A stretch of DNA of 64,000 bases, taken from contig NZ_KB911261.1 of the NCBI RefSeq assembly GCF_000383415.1, positions 1-64,000 of the forward strand, in the 5' to 3' direction. Both the position numbers and the translations under genes were made by a program. The stretch comes from Hyphomicrobium zavarzinii ATCC 27496. GTDB lineage: Bacteria > Pseudomonadota > Alphaproteobacteria > Rhizobiales > Hyphomicrobiaceae. The notes under the pieces were generated by a model. The model was not told the DNA's origin and made no database searches. It saw only the letters and a program-made list of their open reading frames with translations. Within the stretch, counting starts at the first letter, position 1. Every line of letters starts with the position of its first letter. Positions 34,980 to 44,543 of this stretch are shown piece after piece.

Positions 34980-37097
34980 TCAGGCGGCGCGGACAGTAGC
35001 CAGGAAGCGGCCGACCTCTGCGCGCAGCTTCTCGGACTGCTGCGAAAGATCCGTCGCGGCCAGCAGCACCTGTCCGGACGCAACGCTCGAGCTCTCGGCC
35101 GCCTGGTTCACGCCCGTGATGTTGCTGGTGACCTCGGTCGTTCCTTTCGCGGCCTCGTGCACGTTGCGTGCGATCTCCTCCGTGGCAGCCCCCTGCTCCG
35201 TGACGGCTGCGGCGATGGCGGATGCGATGCCGTTCATTTCCTCCACCGTCTTGCTGATGACGAGGATGCTGCCGGCCGCGTGCTCCGTCGAAGCCTGAAC
35301 GGTGCTGATCTGGGACGCGATTTCGGCGGTGGCCTTCGTGGTCTGGTCCGCGAGGGCCTTGACCTCCTGGGCAACGACGGAAAAGCCCTTCCCGGCCTCT
35401 CCAGCGCGCGCCGCCTCGATCGTGGCGTTGAGAGCGAGCAGATTGGTCTGACGCGCGATGTTGTTGATCATCTCGACGATTGTGCCGATCTTGCGCGCGC
35501 CTTCCGAAAGCTCCAGGACCTGGGCGTTAGTCTGGCGCGCTTCCTGTGCGGCCTTCTCGGCAATTCTCGTCGACTGATCGACCTGGCGGCTGATCTCGCG
35601 GACTGATCCCGACAGCTCTTCCGCCGCGCTCGCGACCCCGTGCACGTTGGATGCGGCCTGCTCGGACGCGGCTGCGACGACCGTCGACTGCGTCGACGTC
35701 TGGGCAGAGGACGCGGAGAGCGACTGTGCCGCTGCCTGCAACTCGGTTGCCGCGTCGGACACCGCATTCACAACAGTGCCCACAGCGCTCTCGAAGTTGT
35801 CGGCAAGCTCCAGCACGGCGCGGCGGCGCTCGGCCTCGGCCTTCGCCTTCTGCTCCACGGCCTCGGCTTCGAGCTCGCGGGTGCGGATCATGTTGTCCTT
35901 GAAGACCTGCACGGCGGCAGCCATTCCGCCGATTTCGTCTCCGCGCGACCTGCCCGGGATCTCGACCGAGGTATCACCTTGGGCAAGAACACCCATGGTG
36001 CTCGTCATCTTGCGGATCGGGGGAACGATGGAGGCGCTGGTGAAGTAGGCGACGAGGCCCGCGCCGCCAAGCCCCAGCGCCAGGAGCGCCCACTGAAGCG
36101 TGCTGAGGAACGACATGCCGCTCGTGGCAGCCTCGGTATCCTCCGCAAGGAGCTTCTGCTGGTTGCCCTTGAGGCCGCCGCGGCGAACGCCGTCTTCCTG
36201 CCTCGTGCCGACCAGGATATCCAGGATCTTACCGGCTCTCGGCGCGGCCTCGGCGGCAAGAATGTGCACCGGGCGGTTCCATTCGGGAGATTCACGAACG
36301 GCAATAATGCGGGCCGGCAGCGGCGCGAAGCTGGCATAGGCCGCGACGAACGCCTCGTAGGACGCTTTCTGTGTCTCCGAGAGCATGTGCTTCTGGGGCG
36401 CAAAGGCTTCCAAAGCCCGGTTGAAGACGCCGAAGAAGCGTTGGAACTCCGCCTTCGCGGAGGCGTCACCGGAGAGAAGGAACGTGCGGAGCTGCGCGGC
36501 GGAGGCCGCCAGATTGCCGCGCACATCGGCCATGCTCTTCAGCAGGCGCTTGCGCTCGGGGGTGGCTTCGAGGTTCTCCTCCTCATCGATCATTTTCGTT
36601 ATTTCGGCGAGCATCGCGCTCATGCGGGGGGCTGCTTCCTCGACGAGAAGCTTCGTCGCGGGAAACGCGTCGCTTGTGAAAGCTACATTTTCGGCGCTCT
36701 CCTGGGCCGTTCTAAACTCCTCCAAAAGCGCCTTCACCTCGGCCCATTTTGCCTTGTTTTCCGCATTCGTGAAACGCTCGGCATAGGTATCGAAATTGCT
36801 CGATGCTTTTCCAAGCGCTTTCCACGCAGTCGCGCGCTCCGCCTTCATCTTCTCGTCGCCGGTCAGCAGGTATCCGCGCAGGGTCGCAAGTGTGGCGCTT
36901 ACGTCGCTTTCGAGCTCCGTGCTGATCAAGGCCACCGGCACGCGAAGCCCCGTCATACGGTCGAAGGATGTCGAAAGGCCGGAAACCGTCCAGATTGTCG
37001 CCCCCACGGCGACAGCCATAACACCGGCCACGAGCGAGAACCCGGCTGTAAGCCGGCTACCGATCGAGACTTTCTGAAAAAGTTGGATTGCGTGCAT
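34980..37097 (-). CDS. Methyl-accepting chemotaxis protein
   Basis: Transmembrane chemoreceptor of 705 residues. Membrane segment 1 is at about 14-38. A long helical periplasmic ligand domain of about 290 residues (roughly 40-330) is large enough for a helical bimodular (HBM)-type sensor. Membrane segment 2 (ALLALGLGGAGLVAYFTSA) leads into HAMP and the cytoplasmic signalling domain. The hairpin tip ARQTNLLALNATIEAARAGE is perfectly conserved, and methylation-type helices flank it. The gene stands alone with no che genes nearby, so it should feed a distant chemosensory array. The ligand is unknown. Confidence 0.95.
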   Translation of the reverse strand: MHAIQLFQKVSIGSRLTAGFSLVAGVMAVAVGATIWTVSGLSTSFDRMTGLRVPVALISTELESDVSATLATLRGYLLTGDEKMKAERATAWKALGKASSNFDTYAERFTNAENKAKWAEVKALLEEFRTAQESAENVAFTSDAFPATKLLVEEAAPRMSAMLAEITKMIDEEENLEATPERKRLLKSMADVRGNLAASAAQLRTFLLSGDASAKAEFQRFFGVFNRALEAFAPQKHMLSETQKASYEAFVAAYASFAPLPARIIAVRESPEWNRPVHILAAEAAPRAGKILDILVGTRQEDGVRRGGLKGNQQKLLAEDTEAATSGMSFLSTLQWALLALGLGGAGLVAYFTSASIVPPIRKMTSTMGVLAQGDTSVEIPGRSRGDEIGGMAAAVQVFKDNMIRTRELEAEAVEQKAKAEAERRRAVLELADNFESAVGTVVNAVSDAATELQAAAQSLSASSAQTSTQSTVVAAASEQAASNVHGVASAAEELSGSVREISRQVDQSTRIAEKAAQEARQTNAQVLELSEGARKIGTIVEMINNIARQTNLLALNATIEAARAGEAGKGFSVVAQEVKALADQTTKATAEIASQISTVQASTEHAAGSILVISKTVEEMNGIASAIAAAVTEQGAATEEIARNVHEAAKGTTEVTSNITGVNQAAESSSVASGQVLLAATDLSQQSEKLRAEVGRFLATVRAA

Positions 37098-37454
37098 GAC
37101 AGGCGTTCCCCTCTTATGAAGTTCGAATGCCTAAAATTTGCGCACGCCGCTCAATTTTGATTTAATTCCAATCCTTATTTGACACGCATACGTTTTGCGT
37201 CGAAAGCGTTTTGAAATTTTCTAATCAACCTAATTTTTCTTTTCTATTGTGCAACGCAAAAGCGTTGCCTTTGCAATTTCAAAAACCTGTTTTCTAAAGT
37301 CAGTGCTCACCTCATCGTCCACGCGGCGATCCGCCATCGAACGTGCGCCCGCAGAGCATCGGAGATTGGGGCTGGATGAGCTCATGCGCAGGCGCGCCGA
37401 ATTCGCTATTCTCCAATCGCCGCCACCTGCTCGATCCGCCTCAAGGAGCCGCCC
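37098..37454. other. AT-rich divergent promoter region
   Basis: This gap of about 357 bp lies between the chemoreceptor (minus) and NTF2-like (plus) genes. Bases 37140-37300 are strongly AT-rich, so promoters are likely on both strands. It contains the perfect inverted repeat annotated at 37251-37268 and a weaker ACGCA/TGCGT pair just before 37202. No gene is seen. Confidence 0.5.
37251..37268. promoter_or_regulatory. Perfect inverted repeat, possible operator
   Basis: GCAACGC-AAAA-GCGTTGC, a perfect 7-bp palindrome in the AT-rich divergent region upstream of the chemoreceptor. It lacks a T run on either strand, so it looks more like a regulator-binding site than a terminator. Confidence 0.4.
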
Positions 37455-37922
37455 ATGACACCGCGCCCACCACTTCCTCCCTTCACGGCCGAAACAGCTG
37501 CCCAGAAGGCGCGTATGGCAGAGGACGCCTGGAACACGCGTGATCCCAATCGCGTCGCTGGCGCCTACACACCGGATAGCCAATGGCGCAATCGCGCCGA
37601 GTTTCCGCAGGGCCGCGACGAGATCATCGCCTTTCTCACGCGGAAGTGGGCCCGCGAGCTGGACTACCGGCTGATCAAGGAGGTGTGGACCTTCGGCGGC
37701 AACCGCATTGCCGTGCGGTTCGCCTACGAATGGCACGACGACAGCGGCCAGTGGTTCCGCTCCTACGGCAACGAGAACTGGGAGTTCGACGAAGCCGGCC
37801 TGATGCGCCGCCGCTTTGCCAGCATCAACGACAAGCCGATCATGGAGAGCGAGCGCAAATATCATTGGCCGCTGGGTCCGCGGCCTGCCGACCATCCGGG
37901 GCTTTCGGATCTCGGGCTCTAG
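37455..37922 (+). CDS. NTF2-like (DUF1348/SnoaL-fold) protein
   Basis: Small soluble protein (155 residues) of the DUF1348 family, an NTF2/SnoaL-like cone fold. Characteristic segments are [54 protein letters not shown] and [14 protein letters not shown]. The ATG has AAGGAG 8 nt upstream. Members are often annotated as nuclear-transport-factor-2-like hypothetical enzymes; the reaction is unknown. It converges on the c-di-GMP gene. Confidence 0.88.
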   Translation: MTPRPPLPPFTAETAAQKARMAEDAWNTRDPNRVAGAYTPDSQWRNRAEFPQGRDEIIAFLTRKWARELDYRLIKEVWTFGGNRIAVRFAYEWHDDSGQWFRSYGNENWEFDEAGLMRRRFASINDKPIMESERKYHWPLGPRPADHPGLSDLGL

Positions 37923-37943
37923 ACGGAGAGCGCGGACGCGCGC

Positions 37944-40556
37944 TCAGCTCGCGATGTCGAGCGGCGCCTTGATGCGCGGTGCCGGCCCCCTGTCGAAGTC
38001 GAAGTTTTCGAGCACCTGGGGGCGGCCCAGAAGGTAGCCTTGCAGGTGATCGCATCCGGCGAGAGCGGCGATAATGCGCTGCTGCTCGGTCTCGATCCCC
38101 TCGGCCGTCGTCTTGATGCCAAGCGATTTTGCGAGCGACACCACTGCGACGAAGATCGAGCGGGCCCTGAGGTCGGTTGCGAGGTCGTTCACGAACGAGC
38201 GGTCTATCTTGATGCGGCCGATCGGCAAGCTCCTGAGGCAGCTCAAGGCAGACTGGCCGACGCCGAAATCGTCGATCGCAACCGAGACGCCAAGCTCGCG
38301 CAGCTCTTCCAGGACGCGGCAGGCGTTGGTCTCGTTGTCGAGGATCGCCGTCTCGGTGACCTCGAGCTCGAGGCGCCCCGGCGGAAGCGCTGTGCGTTCA
38401 AGGATCTGCGCCACCCGCGCCACGAAATCACGATCCGAAACCTGCACTCGTGAAAGATTGACGGAGATCTTGATACCAGCCGGCAGGCTGGCGGCATCCC
38501 GGCAGGCCTTTTCCAGCACCCAATCACCGATCTCGACGATGAGACCGTTGTGCTCGGCGAGCGGAATGAATTCCGCGGGCGAGATGACGCCAAGCTCGGG
38601 ATGGTGCCAGCGGACAAGCGCCTCGAGGGCGGCGATGTCACCCGACGAGCCTGCTGTGATCGGCTGGTAGACGATGTGGAATTCCTGCTCGTCGATGGCG
38701 CGGCGCAGCTCGCTTTCCAGGCGGCGTGCCGAGCAGGCGCCCGCATCGGCTGCCGCATCGAAGAAGGCGAATTTTCCGCGTCCGCTGCGTTTGGCCTTGT
38801 AGAGCGCGACATCGGCCGCTTTCAGGATCTCGTCGGTCGTCGTGCCGTCCTCGGGCGGCCGCGCGATGCCGATGCTCATGCCGACACGGGTCAGCTTGCC
38901 TTCCAGCACGACCGGCTGCCTCACGACGTCGAGAATGCGCCGGGCGACGGCCGATGCATCGCACGGCTGATCGCCGTCTCGCAGAAGCAGGGCAAATTCA
39001 TCGCCGCCCAGACGAGCGATCGTATCATCCTCGCGGACGCAGGAGCGAAGCCGGTCGGCAACCACTCGCAACAGGCCATCTCCGGCTGCGTGCCCGAGGT
39101 TGTCGTTGACGGACTTGAAGTAGTCGATGTCGAGCAGCATGACGACGGCCTGCTTGCCGGTTTTGGCGCTCTCGAGCGCTTCGTCGATGCGCTCGACCAG
39201 CAGGCGGCGGTTCGGCAAGCCGGTCAAAACGTCGTGCAGGGTGCGGTGGAGCAGCTCGGTCTCCGCCTGCTTTTCGGCGGTGAAATCCGTATACGTGCAG
39301 ATGACGCCCCCGTCGGGCAGGACGCGCTGGTTGATGCGCACGAAGCGCCCGCCAACGAGGTGCTGTTCGGTGTCGCTGTCGATGTCCAGCTCGATGGTCG
39401 ATCCCTCTTCGGGAACCGCTCCGGCACTCCGGCAGATGTCGAGCAGATCGATCAGCGACGTACCGGGCGGCGCCTGGTATTTGGTCAGGCCGTAGATCTC
39501 CAGGAATTGACTGTTGCGCACGACGACACGGGCGTCGCGGTCGAACAGGCATACGCCCTGGGACATGGCATCGAGGGCCGTATCCAATTGCTCGCGCCGC
39601 TCCGAGGCCAGCCTGGACACTCTCTCCAGCTCCCCCTTGAGCCGATCCCGCTCGGCAATTTCCGCCGCGACGAGGAGAGACGTCAGCACGCTCACGAAAC
39701 TGAAGAGCTGCACCACCCAAATGCCGGTGCTCGTGCTCTGCTCATTCATCAAGGAAACCGGTCCCCAACCCTGGTAGGTGCACGTCAGGGACACGACCGT
39801 GAGCCATAGCGTCGCCATGGCCGCATAGCGGGAGCCCAGGCGAAACGCGATCAGAACGGAAATAGGAACGAGCGTGAAAAGGAGCGGCACCGACGACTGG
39901 AGAAACACGGTGAGCGAAGCGACCGTGAGTAGAAGAAAGTGGCGAAGCACGCTCTCGGAAGAGGGAACGACGCTGTACGGATTTGGCTTCGCGTTCAGAA
40001 GCACGATGGTCGGGGTGACGATCAGAAGACCCAGACTGTCCGAGAGGTACCAAGTAGTCCAGGCCTCGGCGAACGGAGCGCCGAATATCAGCATCGCAGC
40101 CGCCGCACCGAAAGCGGCAGGCAGGATCGGCGCGGCCAGGCAAACGGCCACGAACTTGATCACGCTCCAGACCTCGGTCAGCTCGACATGCCGCCCGCAA
40201 GCGCGGTGCACAAGGTAGAAGGCAAGGACGCATTCAGTGGGGCCGACGCTGGCGAAGGTCAGCACCGTGGCCAACTGGTCTCCGTTGAGCGTCAGGGCTG
40301 TGGCGTTCGCCAAAAAGCAGGCCGCCACGAGGATGTAGCGCGAAACCGGTCTCGGACAGGTGAGAAGCGCTGCCAGCAAAATGCCGTTAGCCGGCCAGAT
40401 GGCCGCGACGTAGGTCGAGTTGCGCGTCAGACTGATGGCCAAATAGACAGCGACACCATACGCAACCGCTGTCCCTACGATGAGAGGGGCATCGCGATGC
40501 GTTCTGGCTCGTTCAATGCTGTCTGTCAGCGCCGTAAAATAACGGGCTTGTTCCAT
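37944..40556 (-). CDS. MASE1-PAS-GGDEF-EAL cyclic-di-GMP protein
   Basis: Membrane-bound c-di-GMP turnover protein of 870 residues. An N-terminal MASE1 sensor has about eight membrane helices (residues 25-310, with AAIWPANGILLAAL). A short coiled linker and a PAS domain (about 325-430, MSQGVCLFDRDARVV) follow, then GGDEF (RLGGDEFALLL near residue 518) and EAL (EALVRWHHPELG near 644). The EAL catalytic residues are present (ISVNLS, ELEVTE, IDDFG, IKIDRSF, AEGIET, LQGYLLGRP), so both cyclase and phosphodiesterase activity are possible. The loop-6 motif reads DDFGVGQSAL instead of the usual DDFGTGYSSL, which may alter control of the phosphodiesterase. Confidence 0.95.
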   Translation of the reverse strand: MEQARYFTALTDSIERARTHRDAPLIVGTAVAYGVAVYLAISLTRNSTYVAAIWPANGILLAALLTCPRPVSRYILVAACFLANATALTLNGDQLATVLTFASVGPTECVLAFYLVHRACGRHVELTEVWSVIKFVAVCLAAPILPAAFGAAAAMLIFGAPFAEAWTTWYLSDSLGLLIVTPTIVLLNAKPNPYSVVPSSESVLRHFLLLTVASLTVFLQSSVPLLFTLVPISVLIAFRLGSRYAAMATLWLTVVSLTCTYQGWGPVSLMNEQSTSTGIWVVQLFSFVSVLTSLLVAAEIAERDRLKGELERVSRLASERREQLDTALDAMSQGVCLFDRDARVVVRNSQFLEIYGLTKYQAPPGTSLIDLLDICRSAGAVPEEGSTIELDIDSDTEQHLVGGRFVRINQRVLPDGGVICTYTDFTAEKQAETELLHRTLHDVLTGLPNRRLLVERIDEALESAKTGKQAVVMLLDIDYFKSVNDNLGHAAGDGLLRVVADRLRSCVREDDTIARLGGDEFALLLRDGDQPCDASAVARRILDVVRQPVVLEGKLTRVGMSIGIARPPEDGTTTDEILKAADVALYKAKRSGRGKFAFFDAAADAGACSARRLESELRRAIDEQEFHIVYQPITAGSSGDIAALEALVRWHHPELGVISPAEFIPLAEHNGLIVEIGDWVLEKACRDAASLPAGIKISVNLSRVQVSDRDFVARVAQILERTALPPGRLELEVTETAILDNETNACRVLEELRELGVSVAIDDFGVGQSALSCLRSLPIGRIKIDRSFVNDLATDLRARSIFVAVVSLAKSLGIKTTAEGIETEQQRIIAALAGCDHLQGYLLGRPQVLENFDFDRGPAPRIKAPLDIAS

Positions 40557-40708
40557 GGCATGTCGTCCGAGGCATTAGCGCGAACGAGCATAATCAGCAA
40601 AACTCTAATAAAATCTTCTATTTGCCGTCTTTTTGTGCGTATCCGTATCATGCACGAGAATTTTGCGCCGCAAAAGGCGCGACACACACCAGAAGGGGAC
40701 GGCGGACC

Positions 40709-42055
40709 TTACTCGGCGGCCGCCGCGCTCAGAGCCGCGGCAATGTCCTCCCTCGGGCGGCCAACGCTGATGTAGCGGAAACCGTGCCGCGCGATCTGCT
40801 CGCGCCGGTAGACATTTCGGAGATCGACAAGGAGGGGCTCGCGCATCACGCCCTTCAAGCGGGGAAAATCGAGCGCGCGGAACGCATCCCACTCCGTCAC
40901 GAGAACGAGGGCGTCGGCGCCCTCGGCAATGGAATAGGGGTCAGAGCCGAACGTCACGCCGGATAGGTAGTCCTTCGCGGCCTCCATGCCTTCGGGATCG
41001 AACGCACGAATGATCGCGCCGTTGTCCTGCAGCCCCTGAATAATGGAGATCGCGGGGCTCTCGCGCATGTCGTCGGTGTTGGGCTTGAACGTCAATCCCA
41101 GGATCGCGATGGTTTTGCCGCGCATGTCGGTGCCGATGGCGCGCGCGACCTTGCGGGACATGGCGCGCTTGCGCTGATCGTTGATTGCGACCGTCGTCTC
41201 GATCAGGCGCAGCGGGCTTCCGTAGTCCTGCGCGGTCTTGACGAGCGCGAGCGTATCCTTGGGGAAGCACGAGCCGCCGTAGCCGGGGCCTGCGTGCAAG
41301 AACTTCGAGCCGATGCGCTTGTCGAGACCGATGCCGTGAGCGACGTCCTGAACGTTGCTGCCGACGGCCTCGCAGAGATCCGCCATCTCGTTGATGAAGG
41401 TGATCTTCATGGCGAGGTACGCGTTCGCCGCGTACTTGATCAGCTCCGAGGTGCGGCGCGCCGTGAACATGAGCGGCGCCTGATTGAGATAGAGCGGGCG
41501 ATAGACTTCCGTCATCACCGCGCGGGCGCGCTCGTCCTCGATACCGACCACAATGCGATCGGGGCGCTTGAAGTCCTCGATCGCGGCGCCTTCGCGCAGG
41601 AATTCGGGGTTGGAGACCACGGCCACATCGGCCTCGGGATTGGCCTCGCGGATGATGCGCTCCACCTCGTCGCCGGTGCCCACGGGAACGGTCGACTTGG
41701 TGATGACGACGGTGAAGCCCTGGACGTTGGCGGCGATCTCGCGCGCGACCGCATAGACGTAGGAGAGATCGGCATGGCCGTCACCGCGACGCGAGGGGGT
41801 GCCGACGGCGATGAACACCGCGTCGGCCTTCTTCACCGGCTCCTTGAGGTCGGTGGTGAAGACCAGCCGCTTGGCCTGGCAGTTCCGGGCGACGATCTGG
41901 TCGAGGCCGGGCTCATAGATCGGCATGATGCCGTCTTGCAGCGCCTTGACCTTGTCGTCGTTGCTGTCGATGCAGGTGACCTCGTGGCCGAAATCGGCGA
42001 GGCAGGCGCCGGAGACAAGTCCCACATATCCCGAGCCAACGACGGCTATGCGCAT
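40709..42055 (-). CDS. ugd: UDP-glucose 6-dehydrogenase
   Basis: Cytosolic enzyme (448 residues) that oxidises UDP-glucose to UDP-glucuronate with two NAD+. The N-terminal Rossmann motif is GSGYVGLVSGACLADFGHEV. The catalytic Cys is in GPGYGGSCFPKDT (near residue 262), and the C-terminal UDP-binding domain contains GLTFKPNTDDMRESP. Its product is the substrate of the UDP-glucuronate decarboxylase at 11295-12260. The gene stands alone between the c-di-GMP gene and a small exported-protein gene. Confidence 0.95.
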   Translation of the reverse strand: MRIAVVGSGYVGLVSGACLADFGHEVTCIDSNDDKVKALQDGIMPIYEPGLDQIVARNCQAKRLVFTTDLKEPVKKADAVFIAVGTPSRRGDGHADLSYVYAVAREIAANVQGFTVVITKSTVPVGTGDEVERIIREANPEADVAVVSNPEFLREGAAIEDFKRPDRIVVGIEDERARAVMTEVYRPLYLNQAPLMFTARRTSELIKYAANAYLAMKITFINEMADLCEAVGSNVQDVAHGIGLDKRIGSKFLHAGPGYGGSCFPKDTLALVKTAQDYGSPLRLIETTVAINDQRKRAMSRKVARAIGTDMRGKTIAILGLTFKPNTDDMRESPAISIIQGLQDNGAIIRAFDPEGMEAAKDYLSGVTFGSDPYSIAEGADALVLVTEWDAFRALDFPRLKGVMREPLLVDLRNVYRREQIARHGFRYISVGRPREDIAAALSAAAAE

Positions 42056-42283
42056 TTTCGAGCCCTTCTGATTGAGACGCCGCCGCGCAATTCGGGCTGG
42101 TCCGTCTCCAAGGTGTCATGCTCCGTTTCTTGCATTTTCCGGCGCGGAACGGTCCTGGATTCGTCGAAAAATGCTTAAGAGTCACAGGTGTTCCGAGGAC
42201 CGGAACACCCGTGTCGGCCGAGGGACGCTATCCGCCCAGCATGACGCTTTTCTGAAAGCGGGCGCAACGCTCCCAAAAACAAA

Positions 42284-42309
42284 AAAGGAGCGCTTCGAGG
42301 CGCTCCTTT
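42284..42309 (-). terminator. Rho-independent terminator after the small exported-protein gene
   Basis: AAAGGAGCGC-ttcgag-GCGCTCCTTT forms a perfect 10-bp stem, followed on the minus strand by TTTTTTGTTTTT partly inside the stem. It lies 25 bp after the stop of the gene at 42334. Confidence 0.85.
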
Positions 42310-42333
42310 GAATTGCATAACCCGCTCAAGCAG

Positions 42334-42678
42334 CTAGAAATTGTGCTTCACGGAGCCACGGATCGTCAGATCCTCTGCCGGCTGCTCCGGCTCGTTCTGC
42401 GGCTTGCTGTCGTTCGCGCCGTACAGCAGCTCGAGGCCAAAATCCATCTTCGGGAGAACGCCGAGCTTACCGAGGCCCGGAATGCGGACTTCCGTACCTG
42501 CGCTTTCGCCCTCGACCTTGGGAACGGAGAAGTTAAGATCCTTGCCGGCCGGCGCAGTCGCCTGGGGCTCGGACGGGGCAGGTGTCACCGGAGCGCCACC
42601 CTGCTCCTGGAAGGCAAGGGTCGAGCTGCTGACGAGCGCCAGCGCCAATCCCGTTGCGATATACCCAACCAACTTCAT
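42334..42678 (-). CDS. Small exported hypothetical protein
   Basis: A 114-residue protein with a clear signal peptide (MKLVGYIATGLALALVSSST, then LAFQ). The Pro/Ala-rich mature part has two recognisable stretches, VRIPGLGKLGVLPKMDFGLE and LLYGANDSKPQNEPEQP, ending KHNF. No known domain. A strong terminator follows at once and an independent gap precedes it, so it is monocistronic. A periplasmic location is likely; function unknown. Confidence 0.8.
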   Translation of the reverse strand: MKLVGYIATGLALALVSSSTLAFQEQGGAPVTPAPSEPQATAPAGKDLNFSVPKVEGESAGTEVRIPGLGKLGVLPKMDFGLELLYGANDSKPQNEPEQPAEDLTIRGSVKHNF

Positions 42679-43049
42679 CGAATTCCCCGCAGTGCCGCTC
42701 TCTTCTGACTCGTGAAGATGAGGCTTCAGACCGCCCGTGACAAGAATGTTCGAGCGTAGTTAAGCGGCGATGAACGTTTCCCGATCCAGGTGTGGTTGCT
42801 CTGCAATGTGGCGCTGCGGTCACAGCGTCTTAGGATCGCCAAGCGTCTTTTGATTACCCTTGCAAGGGCTTGAGTTCGCCACATTTTCCCCTGCCCCCGG
42901 CGAAGCGGACGCTATTTCGCGGCTGCACATTCGGGCGTCACAGGTTTTCCACACTTGTCCACCGGCAACGGGTTCGAGCCGGGTGTTCGCCCCATGAAAA
43001 AGGGCCGCCCTCAGGGCAGCCCTTCCCATGTTTTCACGCGCCGAGCGAC
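42679..43049. other. Intergenic region between small exported gene and porin 1
   Basis: About 370 bp holding the porin terminator (43000-43024) and the probable promoter of the small exported gene. No gene was recognised. Confidence 0.5.
43000..43024 (-). terminator. Porin 1 terminator
   Basis: AAGGGC-c-GCCC-tca-GGGC-a-GCCCTT hairpin with one internal mismatch, followed on the minus strand by a T-rich stretch (CCCTTTTTC). It lies 26 bp after the porin stop. Confidence 0.85.
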
Positions 43050-44315
43050 TTAGAACTGGATGCGCGCGCCCGTCATCAGCACATCGAAATCCTCGAGCTC
43101 GGTCTTGGCCGCGCCCTTGGTCAGATGCACGTCGCCTTCGGCCTGCCGGTAGATCACGTAGAGATCCATGGCGGCGTTATCGATGCTCTGGATGACGCCC
43201 GCGGCCCAGAAGTTGAGGTCGGAGCTGGAAGCCTTGGCGGAGATGCCGACGTCGTCGTGACGGTACTCGCCGAAGAATGTGGTCTTGCCGATCGCAACGA
43301 GCTTGCTCTCGATACCACCCTGCACGAACCAAGTGTTGCTCTCGTCATCCTCACCCGCCTGCGAGGCCTTGAGGTCAATCGAGTCGGCGCCGTAGCCTGC
43401 GTAGACGTAGATGCCGGTGGGCGCATGCTGGATGGTGCCCGCCACGCCCCACCACTGGCAATCACCCGTGCCGACCGCGCAACGGCCCTTGTTGGTGACC
43501 GGGTCCGTGCTCTCACCGTAACCGGCCTTGGCGGTGAGCTTGAAGTCGCCGACCTCACCCTTGTAGGTCAGCGCCATGTCCCACATGTCGTCCTCGCCCC
43601 AGGCGGCCGTCAGAACGAAGCCGGCGATGGTGGGCGAGTCGTAGCGAACGACGTTGCGGCGGCCGCTCTGGCCGGGGGTCGCACCGTTGAAGCCACCCAT
43701 CATATCAGTCCACTTGTTGCCCGTGTTGACCTCCTTGAAGGAAGCCAGGGCAACGGCGGCGGCCTCGGCGTCGGCGTAGTTGCGCGTGACCGTCGTATTC
43801 GCGTCGTCCAGCAAGTGATAGGTGGCCGTGCCGTCGAGGCCGACGGTGAACTTGCCGAGATCCTTGCTCTTGATGAACCAGTTGCTCTTACGGACCAGGA
43901 GGCCGTTGGTGACGCCGTTGTCCTTGCCGTCGTCGGTGCTCGCGTCAACACCCTTGTAAGCCGAGCCCCAGACGCCGATCTCGATCACATAGCCGGCCGA
44001 CCAGCCGTCGGTGATCTTGGCTTCGCCCGCGAACTTGAAGCGAGACTGCTCGAGCGAGTTCGTCGCGACGTAGACATTGCTCTCGCGCCCGTCGTCCCAG
44101 AAGAACACGGCCTCGTTGACCCAGCCCGAGATGGTCAGGCTGACCTTGCGGTTGCCCTTGCGTGCCGTGGTGGCCTCAAGCTCGGCAATCCGCTCTTCCA
44201 GATCCGCGCAGCAGTTGCCGCCAAGATCGGCGGCCTGGACCGCGGATGCCCCCCAAACGAGACAGCTCGCGGCGACCGCCGCCAAGCTGCCCGTTACCTT
44301 CGTCGTCTTCGTCAT
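43050..44315 (-). CDS. Outer-membrane porin, paralogue 1
   Basis: Outer-membrane beta-barrel porin of 421 residues. After a signal peptide ending SAVQA, the mature protein starts ADLGGNCCADLEERIAELEA, a short coiled-coil stub with a Cys pair. Then comes KVSLTISGWVNEAVFFWDDG, the usual first barrel strand of alphaproteobacterial porins. The barrel continues with alternating polar/apolar strands and ends in Phe (LMTGARIQF). It shares the N-terminal stub almost exactly with the porin at 44544-45959. A terminator follows, so each porin is transcribed separately. Confidence 0.9.
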   Translation of the reverse strand: MTKTTKVTGSLAAVAASCLVWGASAVQAADLGGNCCADLEERIAELEATTARKGNRKVSLTISGWVNEAVFFWDDGRESNVYVATNSLEQSRFKFAGEAKITDGWSAGYVIEIGVWGSAYKGVDASTDDGKDNGVTNGLLVRKSNWFIKSKDLGKFTVGLDGTATYHLLDDANTTVTRNYADAEAAAVALASFKEVNTGNKWTDMMGGFNGATPGQSGRRNVVRYDSPTIAGFVLTAAWGEDDMWDMALTYKGEVGDFKLTAKAGYGESTDPVTNKGRCAVGTGDCQWWGVAGTIQHAPTGIYVYAGYGADSIDLKASQAGEDDESNTWFVQGGIESKLVAIGKTTFFGEYRHDDVGISAKASSSDLNFWAAGVIQSIDNAAMDLYVIYRQAEGDVHLTKGAAKTELEDFDVLMTGARIQF

Positions 44316-44488
44316 AACGAATTCCCCAACCTAAGTACTGCCCAAAACGAAAATACCTAGGTAGCTCTACGGGAGCAGTATGAGACTTTTGTAACAACAG
44401 GCCCTTCCGGCTGTCACAAACGAGCTTATACCCCTCGGTAGTTGCCCTTACGCAACAAACGGCCGTGCAAGGCCCCGGAAAACGCAAG

Positions 44489-44514
44489 AAGGGGCCACCT
44501 CGCGGTGACCCCTT
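44489..44514 (-). terminator. Porin 2 terminator
   Basis: AAGGGG-cc-ACC-tcgc-GGT-ga-CCCCTT hairpin about 30 bp after the second porin stop. The following T run on the minus strand is short (TTCTTG). Confidence 0.65.
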
Positions 44515-44543
44515 CAGTTATCCCTGCCTCGGCTTGCGCGAGA

